In this document: piece after piece, positions 23,600 through 35,003 of the stretch
Position numbering within the stretch: position 1 is the stretch's first letter
Layout of the letters: each line of letters opens with the position of its first letter
From: Jacaranda mimosifolia
Lineage: Eukaryota; Streptophyta; Magnoliopsida; Lamiales; Bignoniaceae
NCBI GenBank assembly: GCA_018894105.1
Contig: CM032121.1
Coordinates: 26,628,230 to 26,692,229, forward strand
Length of the DNA: 64,000 nucleotides
Direction of reading: 5' to 3'
Made by a program: the position numbers and the translations under genes
Notes under the pieces: generated by a model
Database searches by the model: none
What the model saw: the letters and a program-made list of their open reading frames with translations, nothing else
Told to the model about the DNA's origin: nothing

Positions 23600-26035
23600 A
23601 AAGGAAAAAAAAATACCTAGGGTTGGGAACTAAGATGCAGAGTGCGGCTGCTGGCTGCTGTGAGGAAAGAGAGACAAGAGGGAAATGTAATTTGAACAAG
23701 GATGAAAGAATGGAAAATAGGGTTTACTTTTATCTTTTACTTTCTTACTCTCTTTTTTTTTGAATATTTTATTTTTATATTACTGATTTTATATTTAAAC
23801 TTTAAATTTTTATTTAGTCATAATAATTTATATTTTAAAGGGTAAAAATTTTAAAAACTTTAAATTCGAAATTTAATTATTCACTAGTTTAATGTATGAC
23901 TTTGAAATTCATATTTATGTACTTAATATTTTTGTATATTATATCTTAATATAATCTAAAGAAAATTAGATTTTATGATGGATATCGAATATTGACATTT
24001 AAGTTTAGATATTTGAACATTAATAATATTAATTAATAAAAATATTTTCTATTATTATTATTTTTAAATTTAAAGTTTATAGAGTTGCAGGATTCTAGGA
24101 TTCAAGTTTAATTAAGTTTTATTTTTGAGTAAATTTTATTAGTTTTCTGAATTAATAATACTACAAGTGTACAAAGAAAAACTATGAAGTGATATATTCA
24201 CCTTATATTACATGTATAGTTAAATATTTTAAAACATTTAATGTCCCTATTACTAGTTCATTATCTTACTACCTTGCTAGTTGTCAACTTGTGTGTTGCA
24301 CAGGACAATAAGTTTAAAATTTTATTTTATTTAATTTTATCTATAGTTTAGATATTAATTTTTTTTTATAAATGTTATAAATATATCACCTAAAAGATTA
24401 AGAATTTTGTTGATATAATATAATTGATAATGTAAATGAGACATATCAATATTTTATATGAATATGATTTATGTATTATCATATCAAATTTCATACATTA
24501 TTTCTACACATAAATTTATGACTAAATGTTAAATCACTTTATAAATTTAATAAACTATTCATAAAATATAGTGGATGATAAAATTAAAAAAAATACTTTA
24601 ACATTTATTTGGTTTGAAGAAAAATTAAAGAATTCGACATTGAAAAATAAACTTAAGTAATAAAAAATAAAATATTAAACTGGCCATAAAATTGGAACTT
24701 CAACTTTCTTCTTCTCTCTCTCCTTTTTTTTAATAAATTTTCTTAGTTCATTAGCATAAAATTTCAAACATTAGAAAAAAATATGAGCATCATAAATACA
24801 TGGATCTTCAAGAATAAAAGTAAATTTTAACATACCAAGAAAATGATCCCATAGAGTTGGAGAAAAAAAGAAGATCAATATTTTTATATTTTTAAATAGT
24901 ACATTGTTTGTTTAGAATATTCTAGTTCATATATATTTTTAAAGATTTTTAGGTTAGATTATGAATTTTCTCAACTATGATTTAACTTAATTAAAATGTT
25001 AAATTATAGAATAAGAGATAACTCATGGAAGAACATAATATAACTTAAAATTAAATTATAAGAGAATGATTTTATAGAGGTAGAGAAAAAAGACAAATAT
25101 TGTTCTATTTTGAAATAGTAAATTGTATGTTTAAATTATATTTAATACAAACTATTGTTATGATTTTAGCTTAAGCAAGACATGTTAATTAAATTGCATT
25201 GACAAATAGACATATGTATACATCTGTTTATATACACGTATATATATGTGTGTGCGTGCATGTGTTTGTTCATAATTATTCAAAAAATCAATCTGAAAAT
25301 GCAAATGACAAATATTAAAAAAACTATTACACAATATGTATAGAAATGAGTACAAAAATTATATATTAAAATAAGAAGTTATAAAAATTAATATAAAAAT
25401 CGTATATATTAATATGCATATTGAATATTTATCAAAATTAGATATGGAATTATAAAAGATGAACTAATAAAATCTTTTTACATTAATATTAAATATATAT
25501 ATAGAATATTATATATGTAGATACATATGCATATGTTGACATAGGAAAAAGGAATAAAATTAACAACATAAGAAGGAGTTACAAAAATTGTATACTAATA
25601 TAGGGAGTTAGAAAAATTAATATAGAAAGTTACATGTATATTATTTATGGAAATATGTTGACATAAAAAATAGAGAAATATAGAAATATGCTATAGGGAG
25701 TTACATACATTATATATGGAATATATTTACATAGCAAATATGAATAAAATTAATTTATCCACATAATTGTCGCATAAGAAATATACTTAAAATAGAAATG
25801 AACATCATTTTACTTCAAAATATTAGATTTTAAAATTAAAAAAATAATTATTCTTGATTAAGTTAATTTTTCTAATTAATGATTGACTCTATAATTAATT
25901 AATATTAATAAAATTACAATTGCAAATATTAGTTATAAAGTCAAACAACAATAACTTTATATTGATTAACTTCATTCTTCATATATTGATTTTTTAGTTC
26001 TTTATTGATTATTAATTATTATTACTAATTTACAA
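23600..26035. other. Very AT-rich CACTA interior, nothing recognised
   Basis: About 2.4 kb with runs of A and T and short dinucleotide stretches (for example TATATATGTGTGTGCGTGCATGTG near 25240-25263). No ORF, RNA gene or element end seen. Confidence 0.5.
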
Positions 26036-26039
26036 ATAA

Positions 26040-26780
26040 TTTGATTAAGCTCAATTCTAATAAAAAGTTGGTCAAACCTAATTAACAAATTATTTATATT
26101 ATTGTCAAGTCCATTTCTTAAAGAGCCCAACTCACAATTGCACTAAAAAATTGTTGAAGCCCAATTATGATAACAAGTTGATCAAGCTCAATCAATAATT
26201 TTTTTATTGGGTTTGGAAGCCAATTTCTTAAAAAAAAGCTCAATTCACCAATTTATTAAAAAATTCTTGTGAAGCCCAATTCTAAAAACAAGTTGGTGAA
26301 TTAGCCTATTCTTTGCATTGTAATAAAGTCTAATGTAAAGGAAGCCCCATTCACCAATTCACAAAAATTTTAGTCAAGTCTAATTCTTTAAAGAAAACCA
26401 AACTCACAAAATTCACTACGAATTTGGTCAAGCGTAATTTTAAAAACAAGTTTGACAAATGCAATCAAAAAATTCTTTACATTATTGTCATGCTTAATTT
26501 TTAATGAAAGTACAATTGACTAATTCACTAAAAATTTGATGAAGGCTAATTATCAAAACAAATTGGTCAAGCCTAATTAATAATTTCTTTACATTAATTG
26601 GAAGCCCATTTATTAAGAAAAGCCCAACTTATCAATTATTAAAAATTGTGGTGAAGTCCATTTCTAAAAACAAGTTAGTGAAACCCAATTTAAAGGAAGT
26701 CCATTCACCAAATCACAAAAAAAATTATTTGAGCCCAATTCTTGAAAACAAGTTGATGAAGCCCAATTCAATAATTCTTT
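26040..26780. repeat. Diverged tandem array, unit about 110 bp
   Basis: Seven recognisable units share CAATTCTAAAAACAAGTTGG followed by TGAAGCCCAATT-like and CACCAATTCAC-like blocks. The ACAAGTTG core recurs near 26065, 26172, 26289, 26448, 26558, 26670 and 26749, mostly 105-120 bp apart. Units are strongly diverged, so the array is old. Confidence 0.7.
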
Positions 26781-26902
26781 TATCAATTTGGCAACTTCAC
26801 TTTTGGAGGGAACAATAGCTTTTTAAGGAACAAAATTTCCACCAAATTTTGGAGGGAAATGGACATAGTTTGGAGTGAAACAAATTATGGGTGGGAAATA
26901 TA

Positions 26903-27085
26903 TTAATTCAAATTTATAATTAATAAAAAATTTTACCATATCTATATAATAAAATTTTGAAGGGAATGTATTTTTGAAGGGAATTTTAATTAATTAATTC
27001 AAATTTATAATTAGTAAAAAATAAAAATTTTACCATATCTATACAATAAAATTTTGAAGGGAATGTATTTTTGGAGGGAATTTTA
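26903..27085. repeat. Tandem duplication, two copies of about 91 bp
   Basis: 26903-26993 and 26994-27085 both contain ATTTTACCATATCTATA, AATAAAATTTTGAAGGGAATG and GGAATTTTAATTAA in the same order with few differences. Confidence 0.85.
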
Positions 27086-27089
27086 ATTA

Positions 27090-27413
27090 ACTTTAGTAAC
27101 CAAAAATTTTGTTGCAATACATTTTATTTGTAATGAATTTTACAATGTTGCAAAAAGTAAAAAATTTTGTTACAAATAAGTCTTCCAAAATGACAGGGAA
27201 TATTATTTGTAACAAAATTTCATTGTCAGTAACGATAGTCAATTTAGTTATATAAGATCAAAAATTTAAGGTAACAAACTTTCATTAAAGGTAACATGGT
27301 TTTCCTTTGTTACCCAAGATGAATGTATTGGTAGCAAAATATTAATTTGGTTACAAATAATCAATTGTTTGTAATGAATTTTACAGTTGTTACCAAAACT
27401 TTTGTTACGTGAG
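27090..27413. repeat. Right subterminal repeat region of the CACTA element
   Basis: About a dozen GTAACAAA/TTTGTTAC/TTGTAATG motifs in both orientations up to the right inverted repeat, mirroring 17786-18300. Confidence 0.8.
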
Positions 27414-27431
27414 GTGTAATTTGTTGTAGTG
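27414..27431 (-). repeat. Right terminal inverted repeat of the CACTA element
   Basis: GTGTAATTTGTTGTAGTG, the exact reverse complement of 17768-17785. Confidence 0.95.
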
Positions 27432-28858
27432 TCATCATGGAACACACAATGTCCAACAAGGTGCGATTTCTCCTTTTGGCTACTCCATTATACTAGGGCA
27501 TGTCGGGCAGAGTCCATTGTGAGATAATCTTATTCTCTTTTAAATAACCCAAGAACTCAGTACTTAAATATTCCCCTCATCGATCTAATTGAAGAGCTTT
27601 AATGCTAAGTCCTTGTTGCTTTTCTACTTCATTTCTATATTCTTTGAACTTTTCAAAAGTTTTGGACTTGTACTTTATAAGATACACATGTCCAAACCGA
27701 TTGTGATCATCGGTGAAGGTAATGAAGTAAGAATGACATCCTGTTGCACTAACTCTTAGTGGCCTATATACGTCCATATAGATCAAATCCAAAAAACTAG
27801 TGGAACACTCCGTTTGTCTTATAAAAGGAGTCTTGGTCATTTTTCCTTTTAAACAAGATTCACAAGTAGGAAGATCCTCTATGTCACTAACATTAGTGCT
27901 TTGAGGACTTCTATCTTGTTCATCCAATTTTTGGAAATATGTCTAAGTCTAGCATGCACAATGTGGTACTTTCTTGGTCATCTAATTTTCTTTTGTTGCT
28001 TTGAATATACATAAGTGATGGTTTGGAATCTAATATGTATAATCCATAGTTTAAAGCAACACATGCAATTAAAGAGCTATTGTTTATTGCTTTCAATTTC
28101 CCAAAACTAATAAAAAAATCATATCCTTCATTGTCTAGTACAGGAATTGAAATGACGTTTTTAATAAGGTTAGGTACATAAAAACAAGGATCTAATAAAA
28201 TATAAGAATTCCCCAAGTCCAACTTAACTGCGCCTTTGATCTTGGCCTCAACCTTTGCGCCATTTCGAAGGTGCAGGATCATCCCCATCACTGAGCATCC
28301 TTCTTCTTTCCATACAATGTAAAGAATTACAAAGGTGAGAACCACATGCGGTATCAAATACCTATGAGAAGAATTTATTGTTAACTGCACTTCAATGAAC
28401 AACATACCCTTCCCAAGTGCTACAAGATAATCCTTGCAGTTGCGCTTCCAATGCCCAGTTTCGCCACAGAAGAAATATATGACATCCTTCTTGCCCTCTT
28501 TGTTTTTCTTTTTAACTCCTCCAAAGGGCTTTAATGGTTAGTTCCCTTTCAAAGAACTCTTGTTCTTTTCACCTCCATTCTTCTTGCCCCTAAGGCCTTT
28601 AGACTTGGAGGAAGATGAAGGCATCAAAAGGCTTGTGTTTTTTCATAGTCGACTCGGCCGTCACCAATATATTAACCAATTCGTTAATCGTAACCTCTTA
28701 TTTAGACATGTTGAAGTTCATAACGAACTGGTCAAATGAGCTTGGTAATGATTGGAAGACCAAATCCATATAAAGGTCATTGTCCATGACCACGTCTAAT
28801 TGAGCAAGCTTCTTAATGAGACCGATCATCTTAAGGCCATGGTATGGACACTTGCCCT
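27432..28858 (-). pseudogene. Element C remnant: gag 3' part, protease, integrase core
   Basis: Minus strand, from 28858 leftwards. The Gag C-terminal half is basic. Its zinc knuckle (about 28480-28435) reads FFCGETGHWKRNC, with the first Cys changed to Tyr. The protease motif DTACGSH (about 28350) is followed by a frameshift. A long open stretch (28405-27920) corresponds to the protease/integrase linker of G. The integrase zinc region has CESCLKGK and the core has FTDDHNRFGHVYL. Past the core a stop replaces the first Gly of the RGGEY motif, and the catalytic Glu of GVAERRN is Lys (near 27467). The gene is cut by CACTA at 27432 and by a solo LTR at 28859. Confidence 0.88.
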
Positions 28859-31067
28859 TGTTGGAATAGTGCTTCGCAGGCCAGCTAGATTGAAAGGTAA
28901 ACTATTTCGCTTGTGATGCAATCTTGATTAAATGATATTCATTAAATGGCCATCTTCATCTTATGCTTATATTTACTTCACTGGCATTTGGTTGAAGCTC
29001 TTAAATCACACTAGACCACAGGACTTGGTCACGCACTGGGTGGTGACATAAAACAAGTCTTACACAGTCGTGATCTTATATTTTTCAAGTCGTAGGATCT
29101 TATGAGATAGGGCAGGCATCTAAGATCCGGATAGACTTGCACTAATGAAGCATAAATCCAAGGGTTTGATATTGCTTCGTTTCATGAGTAAGGCCATCTG
29201 AGATATGTATGCATATTAATAGGTGCTTATTAGGGAACAAGTTCATAGAAGGGCCGCCTGAAGAATCCACTAGATAGCCGTAGTGGCATGTCCATAATGG
29301 CAAGTTTTCCAGCTTATGCAAATGCACATAATTAGTTCTTTGACCTGAGAATCCATGGTAACCTTATGTTTAGGTCTTCATGCTTTGACTCTTCCTTGAC
29401 TACTTAGTAGGTCGTTCGGGTGGAGGTTGGGTATGAGCTACTTAGACATGGAGGTTTGTGAGATTCAAGATGGGATCCGACTCCTTATTATTGTAAAGGG
29501 TGAGTGCATCTTCTATGTATTCTATAATGATTGATTCCAAGAAATCCTTGCACAAAGTAGTATGACAATTTGAAAAAGGAGTTTTCCAAAGATGAGGTCA
29601 TAAGAGGAATCGTATTTAGGGAATTGGCATATATCTTGCCCTAGGCTTCTTTCGGAAGATAGGAGACAGAAGGATCGTATTTTCATGCTACACGTAGGCT
29701 TGAATAGTTCTCCAAAAGCATTCATTTCGGCCAATTAATTGGGTTCCGTGGGCTTGAGATTGGACATCGACCATGGAGATATGGTATTCTTCAATTAATG
29801 GAGATTAATTGAATTGAGTCATTAGTTTGAAGGAGTTTAAATTAATGTGAATATTTGATATTCTATAAGTCACAAAGAGTTGTGAGCCCATGTCAAATGA
29901 ATGGTAGAACTTAATGGGTCACACACAAAAGCTAATTGCAAATCCTACTTGATGGAAGGGAATTTTCTAAGAGTTAGAAAAATTCCTTCATGATCGTTTT
30001 TGGAGATAGACGCTTGATGCAATTTTATGGTCATTTTGGCTTGATCAATTAATTGTTAATTTGATCTATAATTAATTTAAGGAGTTAAAGTAAGACCAAT
30101 TAATTAAGGAGTTAATTATTTGGTGCCACATGACTTTCAATTGGTCAAGTTAACTTAAGGAGTTAAGCTAACAATGACTTGCTTAAAGAGTTAAACAAAT
30201 TGACTTAAGAGTTAAGTTAAAGGATAATTAATTAAATTAAAGTGTTTAATTTAATTAAGATGAAGAATTATTTTTGGAGGAAAAATGCAAATAAAATGTT
30301 CATTTGGCGTGGCTTTAGAATTTATTTGGATGACATTTCATGAGATGAAATAAAGATTCCAAATGAAATTCAAATACACACAAAATTCACATGTCACTTG
30401 CTTGCCAACTTGAGAAAGGTGTGATGCCAAGGCCTCCCTCTATATATAGATATAGGATGAGCCAATCACTCACATGTGAAAGCAAGCAATCTAGATCTAA
30501 TTTTAGATTTTCTCATTTCCTTCCAATTTCCCAAGTGTTACCTCATGTGTTGAAACTTCACTTTTCTTCATCTCCTACCTCCAAATCAAGCCTTCATCCT
30601 TGCATGTCTTCTCTTTGTTTTCCAACTAACATTGAGTAGAATTGGATTGTGCATTGGTGTGTGGATCTTTTCATTAGAGGCAAGATAATTGCATTGCTAG
30701 CCTTTTAGAGATCCCTATTCAGTTAGAATATTTGGAGCGTCCATTGGAGACCTTTCCGGAATCCTTTTGAGGTGAAATTTTTACTGGAACATCATCAAGA
30801 TGTTGATGATCTACTGGTCCAAGGTTTACTCAATTTTGAGTTTGTTTGGTTGGACAAAAGTTGTTTGGATTCTACTGTGCCATTGGGAGATAATCTTCAA
30901 GGAGTTAAGATATTCTTCCAAGTTTCTTTGATTTAGTGAAAATCAAGGTAATCCTCATACCAAAATTGAATCTATGGCATGTTTAGATCCCTGGCTTCAT
31001 ATGTAGCCTAGTTATTTTGGTGTTTTTACGCTTTGATAATTGGATCCTAATGTTACATGTGACTTCA
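28859..31067 (+). mobile_element. Solo LTR inserted in gag of element C (2209 bp)
   Basis: Starts TGTTGGAATAGTGC and ends ACATGTGACTTCA; gag homology to element G resumes on both sides. Flanks are GCCCT (28854-28858) and ACTCC (31068-31072): two of five bases match and the other three differ by transitions only. The gap length fits a 5-bp duplication when aligned with G gag, so this is probably a decayed TSD and an old insertion. It keeps AAG|GTAA at 30948, 120 bp from its end. Confidence 0.85.
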
Positions 31068-31410
31068 ACTCCTTCAATCATTCTCGTTCTAAAGAGCTCT
31101 CTAGACAGCAAACAACTTTCAGAAGCAATCTTCATGTTTTCATGAGATTTTTGAAGTTCATTGTACATTGACACCATCATGAGGCAACAGGTTTGAAGAT
31201 CATCTTCTACCAATTTCTTGAATGCTTTGCGGGCCCCATCATTGGCATCATTATCATCTGCTAATACTTTCTCAAATGCTTTGTGGGCCTCATCGTCGGT
31301 GTCATTAACAACAGTATCCGACGGACTTTGAGGTTTCTTAACCAATCGCAGAAGTTAAGCCCAGTGAGTTTATTGGTTTCCAGGATAACATTTAGTGGAT
31401 TCTTTGCCAT
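31068..31410 (-). pseudogene. N-terminal part of gag, element C
   Basis: ATG at 31410 on the minus strand (MAKNPL...), the same start as G gag at 39245. About 113 codons align with G (ETNKLTGLNF-, DDLQ-CLMM-SM-NELQK). There are small deletions and a frame change near 31345. The segment ends where the solo LTR interrupts gag. Gag would form the virus-like particle shell; this copy cannot. Confidence 0.85.
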
Positions 31411-31599
31411 TGATTGAGATTTCAAAAATCTACAAAAGCGATAAAGAAAATATAAGCATTTGATTGAATTTTATATGAGAAAACGTATTTATGGACTTTC
31501 AAACATGTTTTTCTCCTACTATTTTTTCAAATTCTCCACCCTCTAAGGAATTCGGGAAATCATATGCCCTCGTGAGAATCAAGGTCCAAAAGGCATCAT

Positions 31600-31860
31600 T
31601 TGTGGACCTACGACCCGTGAGACATCTACAAATAATCCTAAGGTTAACAACTATGTAGACCTATGACTCGTGCAACATCTACACTACCAGGTGTTAAGTT
31701 GTACCTGCCAATCAATCTTTAATTATAAACTCCACTATGATATTCCATGACTCGTGAGACAATGTAATAGTGAGTTTTAAATTAAAGCGCATCATATGCC
31801 AAAGAAGTGAACATAGCTTTCTTTTAATAGAGTATCCCACGACTCGTGTGCCAACACTAA
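31600..31860 (-). repeat. Iterated short motif in the element C leader (four copies)
   Basis: On the minus strand CACGAGTCRTRGG-type motifs lie at about 31851-31834, 31760-31745, 31675-31660 and 31622-31607. These are related to the CACNCGGTCAYGGGGG motifs in the leaders of G and E. Confidence 0.55.
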
Positions 31861-32719
31861 ATTAGGGTAGCATCTCATGTCATCTCTCATGGGTAGAAGG
31901 CTTGGATTAATTAAAACTCCTTTTAATTTGTATCCAATTTGAATTAATATTATGTTAAACTTAGACTCTTCTAAGTTGAGAGTTTTTCTTGTTTTAAAAG
32001 ATCTCATCAATTTTATCTTCTTTTATTTAGATTCTTTATATCCTAACTATGCATATCATACATCAATAGGATAAAGAAAAGAATAAATAAGTAAATATAC
32101 CTAGCATGCTCCTAAAGTGGGATGATCATGAGCCTTGACCAAATAGTGCACTTAGAGCCATAGGTACACTACTTAGTTGATTTTAAGTGGGTTGGTTAAA
32201 TCCTATCTGTTACATAAATGTATCCCATACATTCATGGGTCTTCAAGCCTCCTTGATCCTCTTGGCCTCCTTGTCTCTTTGCAACTTTTACAAGAGAAAA
32301 GAAATCCTCATCCCTAGAATTCTACTTTCATAACAATTACAAGGTAGAAAATCAAAAGGCATGCAAGCCCCTATTTAATACAACTATTTTCAAACAAGTT
32401 TGAAATAAATAAAACCAATTTAAAGGCTCATGTTCATCCCCATTGATCATCCATAATCCATTGAACAATAATAAGAATTGACATTCAATCCATCCAATTA
32501 AATGCTTATCTCATAAACAATTAATTAATAGGCAAAAATAAGCATAACTCTTTATGAAACTCATTTTTGCACCTGATTGAAGATTAACTTAAACTTGGCT
32601 TTAGAAGTTAGCAAAATGTCCAACATCATTTTTAAACATTTGCACAACTTTTGTGCATCTAAATATGTATGAAAAATAAGTTAGAAGCACAAAATGTCAC
32701 AAAAAAAGTCCCAAGATGG

Positions 32720-32810
32720 CTACCCAGGCGCGCATACAGCATGCTCGCTACATGCCGGGTTGGGCAGCTGGCGGCAGCTTGTGCTTAGCCACCTAGTATC
32801 TAAGTTTTAG
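32720..32810 (-). other. GC-rich island in the element C leader
   Basis: CpG-containing, GC-rich 90-bp stretch (CAGGCGCGCATACAGCATGC, GCCGGGTTGGGCAGCTGGCG) in an AT-rich leader, about 500-580 nt after the LTR. G and E have non-identical islands at the same distance. Confidence 0.7.
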
Positions 32811-33292
32811 TTCTCTTCTTGTGGTTTTTTGTGCTCTGAACTTTTATGAACACTTCTATAACTCATTTTCATACAATTTAGACAATTTTTTAGATTCTAA
32901 ACACTTTTAAAAGTGGAAATTCAAGTGCTACATTTGCTTCAAAAGTCAAATCTAAGTGAAAATCAATATTCCTCAAAAATCTCCAATTAACTCCAATCCA
33001 ATTGGATCCAAAAATAGCCAAAATATATTAAAGCTTAACATGTTATATAATCATATAAGAACATCCAATGCTAAATCAACATTTAACATCATAAGAATTG
33101 AATCAAAATCATGCCAACATATGAAATAACACTTAAAACACACATTGACATATTTCAATTCAACACAACAAGAGCCACATGCAAAATCATCCAAACACTC
33201 AAATTTAATCAATTGAATCATCTATTTGGAGATCTAGAATCAATCCATCATATGAATCAATTTTCTAAAATCCTAATTTAGGCATGAAGATG

Positions 33293-33304
33293 TGTCTCAT
33301 ACCA
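33293..33304 (-). other. Primer-binding site of element C
   Basis: On the minus strand TGGTATGAGACA follows the LTR end after two bases; 9 of 12 positions match TGGTATCAGAGC, the site for the 3' end of initiator-Met tRNA. Confidence 0.75.
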
Positions 33305-33306
33305 CT

Positions 33307-33961
33307 TGAAAGGGGGAGATGGATTAGGATTCATAAAATTAAACAAAAAAGAGGAAAAATTAAACTAATCATCTCTTTCCTGAGGATCAAACTACATGCC
33401 AAATATTAGGAATTGAAAGCTGAAAATTACCTTCGTGGATGAAATAAAGGAATCAACTAGATCTAAAGGACTCCTCTAGTGGAAGATCTACAAGTTCCAA
33501 CACCTTGATCTGGTTGCTCCACTTCCAAGCCTCTCAAATTCAGTAAAATTGGCATATCTTTTCACCACCAATACAGTGAGTAGTTGGCCAAAAATTAATG
33601 AAAAATTTAGCTCCTTGGTTGCCCAATCGAAGCACCAAAATCGACCACAAAATGGTTCACCAATGAACTCTAAGTTCCCTAAGTGTTGAACCTCTAATGT
33701 TTTGTTCGCATACCTAGGAATAGCTCTCAATCAACCTCACTTTGCTAGAGAAAATAGGAAGAAAGTGATGAAGGAGGGTGCACAGTTTTTGAAGAGGAGA
33801 GAGAAAGATGAGAAAATTTATGAGGTAGTTATTCAACATAAGAATTATACCACCTTTTGGAGGGAAGATGTGAAGAGCTTCAATCAAGTTCCAAGTGGCC
33901 AGTCACATGTATTTATAGGAGGGGATGGAAGCCTTTAGATGCTTCCATCACACCCTCCATG
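33307..33961 (-). repeat. 5' LTR of element C, segment 1 (3' end of the LTR)
   Basis: Aligns with 13500-14150 of the 3' LTR. Interrupted at 33961 by the solo LTR; CCATG (33957-33961) is that insertion's target site. Confidence 0.88.
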
Positions 33962-35003
33962 TGTTGGAATAATGCCTGGCAAGCCAATTCGATTGGCCTT
34001 GTAAAAGCTATTTTCTTGTAAAACAATCTTGATTGAATGATATTTTTTATATGGCCATCTTCATCTTCTGTTCCTGATTACTTTACTTGCATTTGGATGA
34101 AGCCCCTATATCGCTTATGACTACGAGACTTGGTTCGACGATCATGGAATAAGTCTCACACGGTCGTGATCTTAAATCTTCAAAGTCGTAGGATCTTACG
34201 AGATGGGACATCTAAGATCTGGATAGACTTACACTAACAATGCATAAATCCAAAAGTTAGATATTTTTCTGTTCCATGAGCAACCGTATGAGATATGGGT
34301 GCATGTTAGTAGGTGCTTGTTAGAGAACAAAGCACTAAAGGCCCACCGAAGAACCCACTAGATAGCCATAGTGGTAAGTCGGTACTGGCAAGTTCTCCAG
34401 CTTGCGCTAGTGTATATTATTAGTCCTTTGATTTGAGGATTCATGGTAACCTTGTGTCCGATCCTCATCCTTTGACTCTTCATTGATCACTTAGCGGGTC
34501 TTTCGGGTTGAGGTTGGGTATGAGCTACTTGGCATGGAGGTTTGTGAGATCCAAGATGGAATCTGACTCCTTGCTTTTCTGAAAGGCAAATACATCTCCT
34601 ATGTATTCTATAATGATCGATTCCAAGAAATCTTTGCGCAAGGTGGTGTGATAATTTGGAAAAAGAGTTTTTTGAAACTGAGATCACACCAAGGAATCGA
34701 ACATTGAGAATAGAAGCATAGCATTGAGGCTATTAGGGAGTCGACAAATAGCTTGCCCTACGCCGCTTTCGAGAGATAAGACATAGGAGGACCATATTTG
34801 TATGGTAAGCGTAGAGCTATAATGGTTATCCAAAATATTCATTTTAGCCAATTAGTTGGGCTTAATGGACTTGAGGTTGGACATCATCCATGGAGATCGG
34901 GTACTCTTCAATTAATGAGATTAGTTGAATTAAGTCAATTAGTCTAAAAGTGTTTTAAATTAAAATGAATATATGATATTCAAAAGTCAGAAAGAGTTGT
35001 GAA

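Larger units (their letters stand above)
17766..27431 (+). mobile_element. CACTA (En/Spm-type) DNA transposon, 9.7 kb, no visible transposase
   Basis: Both ends carry the 18-bp inverted repeat CACTACAACAAATTACAC and dense GTAACAAA/TTTGTTAC motifs next to it, the typical subterminal structure of CACTA elements. It lies inside the integrase gene of element C, and the coding homology resumes directly on the far side. The element-C target reads ACTCA before it and TCATCATGG after it, consistent with a 3-bp duplication TCA (17763-17765 and 27432-27434). Two extra bases, TG, precede the left CACTAC. No TNPD-type transposase is recognisable; the longest ORFs are under 90 aa. It is probably non-autonomous. 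Strand is arbitrary. Confidence 0.88.
31430..33430 (-). other. Predicted leader intron of element C (2001 nt)
   Basis: Donor ACGAAG|GTAATTTT at 33430 lies in the 5' LTR. Acceptor TTTATCGCTTTTGTAG| ends at 31430, 20 nt before the gag ATG. The intron spans the LTR end, PBS and whole leader. The same pair exists in G and E at matching positions. Splicing itself is inferred. Confidence 0.5.

Noticed and set aside
26040..26780. CRISPR-like spaced repeats
   Set aside because: Units are diverged and unequal in spacing, and the context is a plant transposon; it is an ordinary degenerate tandem array.
30391..30639. 82-aa + strand ORF in the solo LTR
   Set aside because: Spans the TATA/R region of the LTR and is not conserved in the other LTR copies.
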